Origin: Methylobacterium hispanicum
GTDB taxonomy: Bacteria > Pseudomonadota > Alphaproteobacteria > Rhizobiales > Beijerinckiaceae
Length of the DNA stretch: 39,706 nucleotides
Assembly: GCF_022179285.1 (NCBI RefSeq)
Contig: NZ_BPQO01000044.1
Coordinates: 1-39,706 of the forward strand
Direction of reading: 5' to 3'
Positions within the stretch are counted from its first letter, which is position 1; each line of letters opens with the position of its first letter. Under the pieces are notes generated by a model. The model searched no databases and was not told the origin of the DNA. It saw only the letters and a program-made list of their open reading frames with translations. The translations under genes and the position numbers were made by a program. Below, one piece after another: positions 1 to 8,918 of the stretch.

Positions 1-1
1 G

Positions 2-196
2 CCCGACCCCGTGCCCTCGCACCCGGCCCTCAACTGCGCGATCAAGGGCAACATCAGCCGCTCGGGCGAGAAGGTCTACCACCTGCCAGGCAGCCGGGAC
101 TACGCACGCACGGTCATCAAGGAGCGGGCTGGCGAGCGCATGTTCTGCTCGGAGGATGAGGCAAGGGCGGCTGGCTGGCGGGCGCCGCGCGGCTGA
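2..196 (+). CDS. C-terminal end of a nuclease-related protein with a sunset-type domain (5' end outside window)
   Basis: Only the last 64 codons are in the window. The reading frame is open from base 2, so the true start lies to the left. The visible peptide has the pattern NCAIKGNIS, GEKVYHLPG, YART and then GERMFCSEDEARAAGW. This pattern (IKGN...G.K.YH.PG...GE..FC.E.EA..AGWR) is the small domain often found at the C-terminus of secreted staphylococcal-nuclease-like proteins and alone in small exported proteins. The catalytic part cannot be seen, so calling it nuclease-related rests on the family pattern. Its TGA overlaps the CTG proposed as start of the next gene. A second nuclease-like gene lies at the other side of the accessory region (8919-9530). 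Confidence 0.7.
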   Translation, partial: PDPVPSHPALNCAIKGNISRSGEKVYHLPGSRDYARTVIKERAGERMFCSEDEARAAGWRAPRG

Positions 197-435
197 AGCT
201 GGCGGCCCTGTTCGCGGTCCTGCTGGTGGCGGCGTGCGGCCCGTCCGAGACCATCGAGACGCTCTACCGCAACTCGCTCCTCGACGAGAACGCGCGCATC
301 CACGTGGCTACGTTCGACGCCGCCGAGAGCCGCGCCTACAACCAGGAGAATTGCCGACAGGCTCAGGAGCTGTTCCAGGCACAGCCGGGCGTTCGAACCC
401 GCTTCTGGTGCGAGGCGGGCCGGTACAGACGGTAG
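193..435 (+). CDS. Small lipoprotein of the entry-exclusion (EexN)-like type, probable CTG start
   Basis: The frame has no ATG. The first usual start is a GTG at 226, but that lies inside what reads as a signal peptide. Reading from CTG at 193 gives (M)KLAALFAVLLVAACGPS, a textbook lipoprotein signal with lipobox VAAC. The mature part of about 65 residues contains ETIETLYRNSLLDENARIHV, two further cysteines and a basic end RFWCEAGRYRR. Size, lipobox and cysteine layout resemble short lipoproteins found in plasmids, integrative elements and prophages and loosely called EexN-like. The function here is not shown. The proposed CTG overlaps the stop of the gene before it (CTGA), which would suit translational coupling. 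If the CTG is not used, the gene is a 5' remnant without a signal peptide. Confidence 0.5.
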   Translation: MKLAALFAVLLVAACGPSETIETLYRNSLLDENARIHVATFDAAESRAYNQENCRQAQELFQAQPGVRTRFWCEAGRYRR

Positions 436-803
436 GTGTGCTGAGCCCTGCAGGCGCGGCGACGACGCCTTCGCTTGACGTTGGCCGAGTCTGCACCCTG
501 TCTGCACGACCGAATCGCCCTTCCGCCCCGATCGTCACACCCCGACGCCAGCCGACAAGTTCGATACTAGGCTGCGCGAGGCAGACGCGCGGGAGTCGGT
601 GAGGCTGCGACGTTCGGCCAGCCCGCGCTCGACGTGGCCGCTCGGTCCGCTGGCCGTAATGATCGGTCTAGGCTGTAGGCCAGCGCGACATCCGCGGCTA
701 GCTGCGAGCCAGCTCTCAAAACGGCAAACCGAGCTAACCCATTGTGTGGAGTGGATTTTTCGGGCCACTCGAAAAAGAATTGAGAGTGATTTAGAGTGGC
801 GTC
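436..803 (+). other. Gap with no convincing gene
   Basis: Short open frames here have no family features and read as GC-rich noise. Composition changes within the stretch: the first 280 bases are GC-rich and the last 80 become AT-rich and match the broken gene that follows. The change probably marks the edge of an acquired segment. Three short GAGTGG/GAGTGA repeats occur at about 749-798 just before the ATG at 804. I see no tRNA or clear attachment repeat. Confidence 0.4.
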
Positions 804-2340
804 ATGGACGAGCAGTTCGCCTTCAAACTGGTGCCCCCTAGAGCAGAGCTAATCCAGCTATGGACGCCCGACGAGATATATGACCGCCTAGATCTATATA
901 ATATCGAGCAGTTTGTCGAGGATCGAAGGGTCGAGCGCAAAAGCGCGTCTGTTCAGCCTCGCGCATTGGCAGAATACCTTTCTATGTGGTCCAATACTCA
1001 ACCTCATGGTGGCATAATCATCGTGGGTATAGATGACTCCGGACGACTCTCTGGGTGCAAGAAAATTGCCGCATCCCATAAAAATACTCTCGAAAGCCTG
1101 TCTTTGCTCTGCCCTGATGCAAGGTGGGCAAACAAGGACGTAGCTATTAAAAATTATAAGGGCGAAGATGACTTCGTTATGGTGTACCGGGTAAACTATC
1201 GGCCTGATAAACTTGTAGAAACGTCGGGTGGAGAAGCGTTTGTTAGGGAGGGCGACAAAAAGATAAAAATTAACGAGTATTTAAAAAGAGAGCTGAGAAT
1301 TTAGAAGGGAGAAATACACTACGAACTTGAAGAAACTAACCTTAAATACCCCGAAGAATTCGACATGGGTGATATAAGCAATTTTTGTAAAGCTTTTCAC
1401 ATAAATCGACGCTCGCAATCGGATCGATCAAAAGAAGAACTGCTAGAGTTGGCAAAGCTCGGCAAGCATGTGGGAAAGAAATTCAAGCCAAATCTGACTT
1501 GTGCGCTTCTTTTCGCGCATGACCCTAGAGACGTTATTCCAGGCGCTCGCATTCGGGTGATCCGCTACGAAGGCAATCAAGAGAAATTTGGACAAGAGCT
1601 AAATTCTGTTTACAGCACATTCGTAGATGAAAATGCATCAAAAATATTATTCAACGTTAAGCCGATTGTCTCTGCGCAAATAAGAACTCTTCAGAGATTC
1701 ACAGTAAGCGGCAGAATAACAATAAAGCCGGAATACCCAGAGGAAGCTTGGTTCGAAGCTATTGTCAATAGCGGTAGCGCATCGCTCGTACAACCTGAAA
1801 ACGCAAAATATATTTGTGAAGATCTTTGATGACAAGTTTGTAGTTGAAAGTCCCGGCGGGTTCGTGCCCCCTACAACTGCATTGACTGTGTACGATGCAC
1901 ACAATCCGCGCAATCCATACCTCATGGAAGCGATGATGCATTTAGAGCTTACATTTTGCGGCTATGAGGGAACTCGGCGCATGCGTAGCGCAATGCAGAA
2001 AGCTCGACTGCCCGAACCTCACTTCAAGCAAATCGAAGCTCACTCTTACCATGTCCATGTAACTTTAGAGAATGATGTAAAAAACCGAAAGTCGTTCCTT
2101 CCAAAGTAAATGGCAAGAAGCTTTACGCCTCAGCAGTTAAATGATCTGACTGCTGATGAAAGTTTCATAGTTACTTATCTGACAACAAAGAACGATATTA
2201 ACATAACCGAAGCTGCCCTGGCAATGAATAAATCATGGCCGACGGTCAGCAAAGCTATGTTATCACTTCTAGAGCGTGGCATAATTGAATTCACCGACAA
2301 CAAGGGGCGCAAGCACGACTCTAAAAAATATACAAATTGA
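804..2340 (+). pseudogene. Broken AlbA_2-domain / RecG-like ATP-binding regulator (three lesions)
   Basis: Four consecutive open pieces together read as one protein of about 510 residues of the AlbA_2 (Schlafen-AlbA-like) type. Residues 1-166 hold the AlbA_2 fold (ERKSA, then HGGIIIVGIDDSGRLSG, then EAFVREGDKK). The middle has the ATPase-like region (YPEEAWFEAIVN, VAHRSYN, ESPGGFVP, NPRNPYL). The end has a winged helix (SWPTVSKAMLSLLERGIIEF). An in-frame TAG at 1302-1304 interrupts RELRI-x-KGEIHYELE. One extra base near 1770 shifts EAIVN away from VAHRSYN. An in-frame TAA at 2107-2109 separates the winged helix. The DNA is clearly AT-rich against its neighbours, with codon use to match, so it was probably acquired horizontally. 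Family members act as putative regulators or in phage defence; this copy should not give a full protein. Confidence 0.75.
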
Positions 2341-2371
2341 AGAGAGCGCTTGAAAACTAACGTTGCGCACC

Positions 2372-2406
2372 AAAAAGCCCGCCGCGGCGCTGAGCCGTGG
2401 CGGGCT
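2372..2406 (-). terminator. Rho-independent terminator for the SGNH hydrolase gene
   Basis: Read on the minus strand, a stem of about 13 bp with a 5-base loop (AGCCCGCCACGGC ... GCCGCGGCGGGCT, one mismatch) is followed directly by TTTTT. It lies about 90 bases after the stop of the minus-strand gene at 2494-3222 and also faces the convergent broken gene from the left. Confidence 0.75.
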
Positions 2407-2493
2407 GAAGTCTCGGGAGGAAACACCGCCGAAGCGGGCACACGAAGCGATTAGCATTTGGCATGCCAGACCCCGCGTGCGCCTCGGCACTCG

Positions 2494-3222
2494 TCACCGA
2501 ACCGTCATCAGCGCCGCCAAGTCCGCTGCCAGCCTGTCGTAGTCGCGCAGGTGCACGCCGTCCGGCGGCGCGGCCTGCGTGGTCAGGCCAGGTCCGCCGT
2601 CGCGCAGGCCTGCGAACGGATCGAGGAACCGGCATCCATGTCGCTCGCACAGGCTGCGCAAGACTGCTGAGTAGGCGTCAACCGCCGCCGGATCGCGGAT
2701 TGCCGCAGCCTCGGGGCCGAGCGGCGGCACGGCGGCTACCAGCACCACGTCCGCATGCGCGCGGAGCCAATCGATGATGCGGGCTGCCGCAGCCTCAAAC
2801 CCGGCCCGGGTGCTCTCCGACAGCGGATCTGCCCGGCGCAGGATGTCGTTGGTGCCGACGAACAGCACCGCTGTTCCAGCCCGAGCACTGAACGGCAATG
2901 CGTCGAGCTGCGCGGCATAGCCCCGCGCCGAGGTGCCCCCTATGCCACCGTTGACCAAGAGCACCCGCCGCGCCAGCGCAGGGGCGACAATCTCCGCGTG
3001 CGAGTTGCCCGCCAGGAACACGAACCCCGGCTGCGCCTGCGCCAGCGCCGTGCGGATCTCCGGCAGGCGCCGGTCGAGGTGCTCGCGCGCCAGTCGCGCG
3101 TTCCGCTGCGCCTGATCCTCGGCGTAGACCGCAGTCACAGCCGCGCAGGCTCCGACGGCGAGAACGCCCCTGCGCGTCCAGCGGCGGGGAGGCCGGGCGC
3201 GGCTGTCGCTGAAGCTGTGCAT
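2494..3222 (-). CDS. Exported SGNH/GDSL-type hydrolase
   Basis: This is a 242-residue serine hydrolase of the SGNH superfamily, which cleaves esters of lipids or carbohydrates. Block I is FLAGNSHAE with the likely nucleophile Ser74. Block II is GGIGGTSA (residues 92-99), block III is GTND (123-126) and block V is DGVHL with Asp221 and His224. The N-terminus carries TRRGVLAVGACAAVTAVYA, a signal or anchor segment preceded by a twin arginine, so export, perhaps through Tat, is likely. It lies 36 bases downstream of a phage virion-protein fragment in the same direction. SGNH hydrolases are common next to phage tail genes, where they may modify surface polysaccharide. The family is secure but the substrate is unknown. 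The ATG at 3222 fits the signal sequence. Confidence 0.8.
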   Translation of the reverse strand: MHSFSDSRARPPRRWTRRGVLAVGACAAVTAVYAEDQAQRNARLAREHLDRRLPEIRTALAQAQPGFVFLAGNSHAEIVAPALARRVLLVNGGIGGTSARGYAAQLDALPFSARAGTAVLFVGTNDILRRADPLSESTRAGFEAAAARIIDWLRAHADVVLVAAVPPLGPEAAAIRDPAAVDAYSAVLRSLCERHGCRFLDPFAGLRDGGPGLTTQAAPPDGVHLRDYDRLAADLAALMTVR

Positions 3223-3258
3223 CCGCCGCCCGGCATATCATGCCAGCCGGCACATTAC

Positions 3259-4404
3259 TCAGCGCCGCCCCGCCTGCCCCTGCACGGCAGCCCGAAGCAC
3301 CGCATCAGCGACCGGCGTCTGAGCCCGCTGCGCGACGATGCTCCGGATCTGCTGCACGCTGTCGGGCGCCGAGAAGAGCTCGGCCAGAGTCGCGTTGTTG
3401 CGGCCGAGATAAGCCCGGCGTGCTGCCTCACCTGCGTTCGCCAGCATGGAACGGCCGCCGGTGCGCAGCGCCGTCAGCCCCTGCTGCGGCAACGTCTCGC
3501 CGCCGATCTCCGCCCGGTAATGCGCGTTAAAGTTGGTCGGGCTGCCCTGCGGCTTGCGGGTGCCCGTGGCGCGCAGGACGTCGAGCAGCTCGCTCACAGC
3601 CTCGCGGGGCGAGGCAGCCGGCGCACGCTCGCGCTCGAGCGCCGCCATCACCGCGTCGAGGTTGCGCCCCTGCTGCTCCGTCCCGGCGACGTCCTTCGGG
3701 AATCGGGCACCACCGCCCTGTACCTCTCCGCCAACGAGCCGCGTCATGCTGGCGTCCGCCTGGTTGGCGAGTGCCTGCCGGATAAGCGGCCCAACCACGT
3801 CGGGGTCGCGCGCCGCCAGCCGCGTGACAGCGTCGGCAAGCTCGCCCTCGCCGCCGACCTGCGGGCGGTGCGGTAGCACGGCGGCCGTCGGGGCGTTCGT
3901 GTCGCTGGCGCCCGCGACGGCGCCGAGCGGTCCGTGCTCCAGCGGCTCCAGGTTCTGCCCGCGCGCCTGCGCCTGTGCGGCCAGCGCGTCGTCGTACGCC
4001 TGTGAGCCGCCGCGGGCCGGGTCTCGAGCGATGGCGCGCGCCTTAGCGGCCCCGCCTTCATACAGGCTGGCAGCCTGTGAACTGAAGCCCGGGTTGGCCC
4101 GGTTGCCGAGTGCCACGCCGCGGTCGCGCATGTCCTTCGTCACGGCGTCGATGACAGCCACGGAGTTGTCGGGCTGGCCGGCATAGGCCGGGCCGAGCAC
4201 CTCGTCGTTGCGCAGCCGCCGCAGCGACGCCTGAAAGGCCGGACCTGCTGCGATTGGCTCAAAGTCAGCCCGGTCCAGGACGTGCCGCCCGGCCTCATCG
4301 TAGGCGGGGCGCGTGGCGCGGTTGATGCCGGCCCGTACGTCGTCGATGGCGCCCTGCGCCGCCGCGGCCGCGGACGCGGCCGCCTCTGGCGCAACATCCC
4401 CTAT
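3259..4404 (-). pseudogene. 5'-truncated phage internal virion protein-like fragment
   Basis: The frame can be read to an ATG at 4506, but its first 40 or so residues are RTX gene and terminator sequence in another frame. The meaningful part starts around GAIDDVRAGINRATRPAYDE and runs for about 370 residues. It is Ala/Gly/Arg-rich and helical, with PDNSVAVIDAVTKDM, EPLEHGPLG and RATGTRKPQGSPTNFNAHYR. Such strings are typical of the C-terminal halves of large internal or ejection proteins of tailed phages, which normally exceed 700 residues. No credible start codon exists at the truncated end. The fragment abuts the RTX gene's terminator, suggesting that insertion or deletion removed its 5' part. 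The phage assignment is by character rather than a defining motif. Confidence 0.5.
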
Positions 4405-4405
4405 G

Positions 4406-4441
4406 CCGAAGCCCCGACCGCATGAGCAGCCGGGGCTTCGG
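4406..4441 (-). terminator. Hairpin terminator of the RTX gene
   Basis: A perfect 11-bp inverted repeat (CCGAAGCCCCG / CGGGGCTTCGG) with a 14-base loop lies 19 bases past the RTX stop on the minus strand. There is no clear T-run, so it may act with Rho or protect the 3' end. It also forms the border to the truncated phage gene. Confidence 0.6.
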
Positions 4442-4459
4442 TCAGCGCCGGGGTGTCTA

Positions 4460-5953
4460 TCAAGCGAAGAAGCTGGTGCTGAACTGCTGTTGCGAGAGCC
4501 CGGCAAACTCGACGGTTCCCCCGCCTGAGAGCCTCAGCAGAGCATTCCCGTTTGCGGCTGCGCCTAAGGTATAGGTCTGACCCTGCAGGTCGATACGGTC
4601 GCCCTGCGCTTGGTTGAAGCCGAGGATCACATCACGACCTGAGTTCTGGCCAAACACATAGCGATCGGCGCCAAGATCGCCGGAAAGCACGTCGTCGCCA
4701 CGGTCGCCTGAGATAAGGTCATCCCCCTGTCCGCCATAGAGCGTGTCATTGCCCTGGCCGCCGTAGAGAACGTCGGAACCGATGTTGCCAAACAGGAGGT
4801 CGTCACCCAGGTTGCCGAACATCACGTCGGAAGCAACACCGCCGTAGGCGCTATCGTTGCCGATACCGCTGTAGATCGTGTCGTTCCCCTGATTGCCATA
4901 CAGCTGGTCGTTGTCTTGGTTTCCGTAGAGCTCGTCGCTGCCGCCGCCCCCAAAAATGGTGTCGTTCCCCTGGTAGCCAGCTATGAAATCTCCGCTTTCA
5001 GCACCGGAAAACGCATCGGCAGCGGCGGTGCCGGTCAGGTAAACACCGCCGCCGGCACGGTGGGCCGCGATGTAGGATGATGAAACGTCTACTGCTGCGG
5101 TGCGGCCGCCGTCCTGCGTGTCGAGGCCGATAGCGCCTGTGATCTCAATGATGCCTTGTCGAGGCGCGCCGCTGGACGGTGACGTAGTCGTCCAGGTCAC
5201 ATTCGTCAGGAATGCCTCCAATGAAGACACCTCTGTGAGCGGCGCGGAGCCGATCGACCTGTAGTAGTGAAGGTTGTTCCAGTCAGAGGCAATCTCAGAA
5301 AGCCTGGCGGCGTCGGACCGTATAGAAGAGGAGAAGGGCGTGCTGTTTGATCCGCTTGCCGCCGTTCGGATATCGGACGCAATCTGCCTTGCTTGTTGCG
5401 CGTTAACGTTCACGCCATTCGTCTCGTACAGCTTCGTGAACGCCAGCGTCACCTGTGCGACGCTCATGATATCCGAGCGGAGCGCGACGTCGTCTATGCC
5501 CTGAGCAGCTTTTGCTGCGTAGCTAGCGGTTAGCTGATCTGTGATGCGGCTTAGATCCCCAATCAAACCAGCAGCTTCTTGAGCGTACATCTCGGCGCCG
5601 GCGCGCACTTGCAGTGTTACGGATGAGCCGAGAAAATCAGCTTTCGGTGCGAACTTGTACTGACTCCTGACACCGAAGGTCCCTGCTTTATCGAGCAGGG
5701 AGGCTTCATCAGAGCCCATCTTTGCGTAGAACTGGACGCTCCCAACGTTGGGGTTCAGCGAGTAGCCCATATAGTCAACAGGATCTACGGCAGCGTTTGC
5801 GAACGAAGATCCAGATATGCTGGCGCCCGACGATTGTACGTCGTAGAATGACAAGAATGCTCCGTACTGGCCGTCTAATCCGTCGGAGGATAGGCGCCCG
5901 TCGATATCAGCGGTGACCAGCTGATTATTCGTCGGCTCGGAGTCATTGCTCAT
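4460..5953 (-). CDS. RTX calcium-binding protein, type I secretion substrate
   Basis: This is a 497-residue protein with no N-terminal signal. The first 300 residues are Ser/Ala/Asp-rich and not recognisable. From about residue 305 to 430 there is a run of about 13 glycine-rich nonapeptides of the GGxGxDxLx type, for example YQGNDTIFGGGGSDELYG and GGQGNDTLYGGQGDDLISG, which form calcium-filled beta-rolls. The C-terminus ends in a short hydrophobic tail (FSTSFFA), as expected for the uncleaved type I secretion signal. No ABC exporter or membrane-fusion gene is nearby, so a remote transporter is implied. The start at 5953 is preceded by TTGGAGAC at good spacing. With its own terminator and a position between phage remnants, it resembles a cargo gene. 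Adhesin, enzyme or toxin activity cannot be told. Confidence 0.8.
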   Translation of the reverse strand: MSNDSEPTNNQLVTADIDGRLSSDGLDGQYGAFLSFYDVQSSGASISGSSFANAAVDPVDYMGYSLNPNVGSVQFYAKMGSDEASLLDKAGTFGVRSQYKFAPKADFLGSSVTLQVRAGAEMYAQEAAGLIGDLSRITDQLTASYAAKAAQGIDDVALRSDIMSVAQVTLAFTKLYETNGVNVNAQQARQIASDIRTAASGSNSTPFSSSIRSDAARLSEIASDWNNLHYYRSIGSAPLTEVSSLEAFLTNVTWTTTSPSSGAPRQGIIEITGAIGLDTQDGGRTAAVDVSSSYIAAHRAGGGVYLTGTAAADAFSGAESGDFIAGYQGNDTIFGGGGSDELYGNQDNDQLYGNQGNDTIYSGIGNDSAYGGVASDVMFGNLGDDLLFGNIGSDVLYGGQGNDTLYGGQGDDLISGDRGDDVLSGDLGADRYVFGQNSGRDVILGFNQAQGDRIDLQGQTYTLGAAANGNALLRLSGGGTVEFAGLSQQQFSTSFFA

Positions 5954-6271
5954 TTTGGCGTCTCCAATCTAGAGCGCCTAGGCAGCACGAAGGCCACTAA
6001 TTAGCAATGCCGCAATCCGGCCCTACGTTCTACCTCCTCGTCCGAGTGTCTCTTGTGTGACACCAGGCAACACGTCGCGGCAAGGACCATAAGTCCTTGC
6101 ATCGCCGACGGCCTGCGCTTGAAGATCCGGGACTTCGCCCCTCTCGCAGCGGCAAACATGCGCTGCGCTTCGCGACCGCCTACCGAAAAGCGGCCAGCGC
6201 GAAGTTGCTGGCGTCGCCTGCGTCGGCCGTGATGGCGCCGCGCCGGATCGGGCGTGCTGCGGGCGACATCG
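5954..6271 (-). promoter_or_regulatory. RTX upstream region with an 8-bp hairpin at 6080-6100
   Basis: No gene is visible. A perfect inverted repeat GCAAGGAC / GTCCTTGC with a 5-base loop sits at 6080-6100. It could end transcription from the tail-spike gene (minus strand, stop at 6272) before the RTX promoter. Only the ribosome-binding site just before 5953 is clear; I could not fix the promoter. Confidence 0.4.
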
Positions 6272-8163
6272 TCAGCTCACCCGCATCATGGATGTGTAGC
6301 CCTCGTTGGCCACCGTGGACGTAGCGACGTCCGAGAAGGCCTGCACCGTCAGGTAGTCACCGGCGTTCAGACGAACGGTGCAGGACACGCTGAGCTGCGT
6401 GTTGGCCCCACTGCCCGCAGGCAGGTGAGCCACGGCTGGAAGATCGGCGGTCGAACCGTTCTTGAGAACGATGATGGAGCGGAGGCTACCTGCCGTCTCA
6501 GTGCCGAGGCAGACCGACGCCGTGAAGCTGTAGAGGCCGGTAGTAGGTGCGATAAAGCGCCCTTGTGCGCCGGCGTTGCGGTACCCTCCGGTGTCCTCAA
6601 TCGTCGACCACGTCACGTTCGTGGCGGTGTTGGCGGGGACCGAGACCCCGTTGTGGCGACCGCTCGCGAAGTTCGACCCGACCTGTAGCTGAAGCGCGCC
6701 GTCGAGCTTCACGAGGCTTGAGCGGGGCGTTCCACTGTCACGGTCGGCGCTGATCAGCAGGTTGCCGCCGCTGTCCTGCGTGAAGTTCGTGTAGAACGGC
6801 GTCCCGACGTTGCCGATGCTGCTGAAGCGAAACGGGCGCGAGCCCTGGCCCGGGGCGCCCGTCATCTCCGGGACTGTCGCGGGTGGGAGCGTATCGTCCT
6901 CGCAGGTATTGCCGAGGCCGAAATTGTTGCGGCTGCCGAGATCCACGACGTTTGCGTCATTCACTCGGAAGCGGCAGTTGTCGACCGTGACGCCCGCCGA
7001 TCCCGCGCTGAGGAGCACGCCCGCTCCGACGCCCGCAAAGACGCAGCCCGTAATCATGCCGCCCGCGATGAGCGCCGGCCCGATCTGGACGCCGTTCGAC
7101 CCGGGAGGGGCTTTCGTATTCGGCGGCTCTAGGAAGGTATCGCCCTGGAACCAGCAGTGGTGAATCTGGAACGGCACCGGATGGTCGATCCTGATGCCAG
7201 CAAGGTTCCGCTTCATAAAGAATGTGCAGTTGATGGCCGCGAACGTGAACAGCTCGGTCAGGATCTCAATACCGGAGCCCGTGAGCAGGCCGGCCTGGAA
7301 ATTCGCCACATAGAGCTGCGCCAGCACGCCCTTACGCGTCGCGTTTTCCACGGTGGCGATGCCGGTCCGGCAGTAGACGGCGTTGCCGTTGACCAGGGAC
7401 ACGCCCTGCACGTAGTCGCCGTAGTAATGCCCTCGGTCCAAGCAAACGAATTGGAAGTTCGTGACGTTCAGCAGCAGCCCGTAGGAGAAGTCGCCGCCGA
7501 ATGTGCCCCCCTTCGATGCAGATGCCGTCGCCCAACGGCGGCGAGTTCTCCCCCGACGTAGAGCCGCCGGCGCAGATGATGTTGACGATGTCGCAGTTCG
7601 AGGTCCCGCGGAGATCGATGCCCTTATTCCAGTATTGCTGATTGAAGGCACCGAGTCCGCCCCGAGTGACCACGTTCCGCACCGTGTCGTACGGAACCCG
7701 CCGATGGCCGGCGGGATAGAATTCCGAGGTAGAATTCAGCCGATACGCGCTGCCACTGCCCGCGATGTTGTCGTACTCGGTACTCAGCGTGAGGTCGGCC
7801 AAGTGCGCCGAGTGCCCGAAGTAGCTGAAGTCGTACCGGATGCCGCCGTTGGCATTCTTCCAGCGGAGAACAGTTGCGTCGGTACCCTGGCCGCGGTTGG
7901 TGATCGTGCGGGCCTGCTGTGAGCCCTTGGGGAACACCTCGTAGATCTGCTCTTTCAGGTCGCAGATGCCGGCCGGCCACTCCAGAACGCCACCCGTGAT
8001 CGGCAGGGCGGCAGACGCCGCCTTGTAGGCGTTGTCCCACTTCAGATCGCCGTCGCTGTCCTTGGCGTAGGCGGCCAGTCGAGGAGCAATCCGCCGTCAC
8101 GAAGGAAATGTCCGGGAGCATGCAGACGGCGGCTGGGGGCGTCGCAACCATCGCCGAGGCCAT
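6272..8163 (-). pseudogene. Phage tail-spike/beta-helix protein with C-terminal C1q-like domain, frameshifted
   Basis: Three frames join into one protein of about 630 residues. The first piece (from 8163) reads MVATPPAAVCMLPDISFVTA. A shift at about 8071-8085 leads into LAAYAKDSDGDLKWDNAYKA and a right-handed beta-helix region (TLSTEYDNIAG, NCDIVNIICAGG, GDGICIEGG). A second shift lies in a run of six C (G on the coding strand) at 7506-7511: with five, the text continues EGGTFGGDFSYGLL. The last part carries more helix turns and a C1q/TNF-like jelly roll (GLYSFTASVCLG, VRLNAGDYLTVQAFSDV). Such proteins bind or cleave host surface glycans. A 30-codon piece at 8198-8290 (MDQTLAARTEGFCDN) may be its lost N-terminus or a separate small gene. 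Confidence 0.7.
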
Positions 8164-8389
8164 GCGGTTGGTCGCAGAAACGAGCGAGCGTGCAGATCTA
8201 GCGACGCGCCAAGTCCGGGAGGTCGCGAACGCCGTTCGGTGATCTGTTGTCGCAGAAGCCTTCGGTGCGAGCCGCCAGGGTCTGATCCATGCTCGTCGAC
8301 GTGCACGCCCATCCCACAGTGAACTGATCGATGCCCTCTAACCCATCACAATAAATATAACCTGAGTTACCGCTTCAGCAGGTTTATGA

Positions 8390-8702
8390 ATGACAAATAA
8401 ATACCAAATCCCACCACAGATCTTCTCGGCTGATACCGACTTGCTTGCGCAGATCGAAGAGGCTCCTGGCCTGCCTTTCGGCACATTACTCTGCATGACA
8501 CCAAGTATGAAGAGAAAAATCAGATTTTATTCGACACGTTGGAGATTATCAGAGTCTTTACGCAGATCTAAAATCAAAATACGCGCCAGGGGTGTTTCTA
8601 ATTTGTCCGGTCGGCGCACGAGGTGACAATCCAGAACTGATTTGCATCGCTATAACAAAGATATACTTTTTCGCATATGTGAAAGGAATACGCCAATCTT
8701 GA
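8390..8702 (+). pseudogene. AT-rich small gene of unknown function, apparently frameshifted
   Basis: Two overlapping open pieces read as one product of about 100 residues. Frame 2 gives MTNKYQIPPQIFSADTDLLA to CMTPSM. After one extra A at about 8510 the text continues REKSDFIRHVGDYQSLYADL and VFLICPVGARGDNPELICIA to the TGA at 8700-8702. The second half has normal protein composition although no start serves it, which is why I join the two. An AGCAGGTTT element precedes the ATG. The stretch is AT-rich like the broken gene at 804-2340, so both may have come with foreign DNA. I do not recognise the family. It could instead be non-coding DNA that looks coding by chance. Confidence 0.4.
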
Positions 8703-8837
8703 ACAACGGCGTTAACTTGCCCTGCGACCGATTTTTATGTCTGCTTTTTGGTGCAGCTGAAGGTTGATATACTGGCCGCTTTGGGTCGGACGCAGAACGT
8801 TCGCTTGCGGGCAGCTAGCCAATCTCCGCTTCCCACC

Positions 8838-8867
8838 CTGAGCGGCCCCCCGACCGAAGGGGCTCAG
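8838..8867 (-). terminator. Hairpin downstream of the nuclease-like gene
   Basis: CTGAGC...CCCC pairs with GGGGCTCAG, with a 2-base bulge and an 8-base loop, 52 bases beyond the minus-strand stop at 8919. No T-run follows, so this is a weak terminator call. Confidence 0.35.
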
Positions 8868-8918
8868 AGGTATATTAGAGGTCAGCCCAAAGCTTGCGCG
8901 ATCGCCCCCTCACGCGCC

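Noticed and set aside
380..410. GTTCGAACCC resembling a tRNA T-arm
   Set aside because: The loop has the wrong size, no acceptor or anticodon arms surround it, and it lies inside the lipoprotein codons.
1302..1304. TAG in the AlbA_2 gene as recoding (selenocysteine- or pyrrolysine-like)
   Set aside because: TAG is not a selenocysteine codon, no structure follows, and two further lesions in the same gene show decay.
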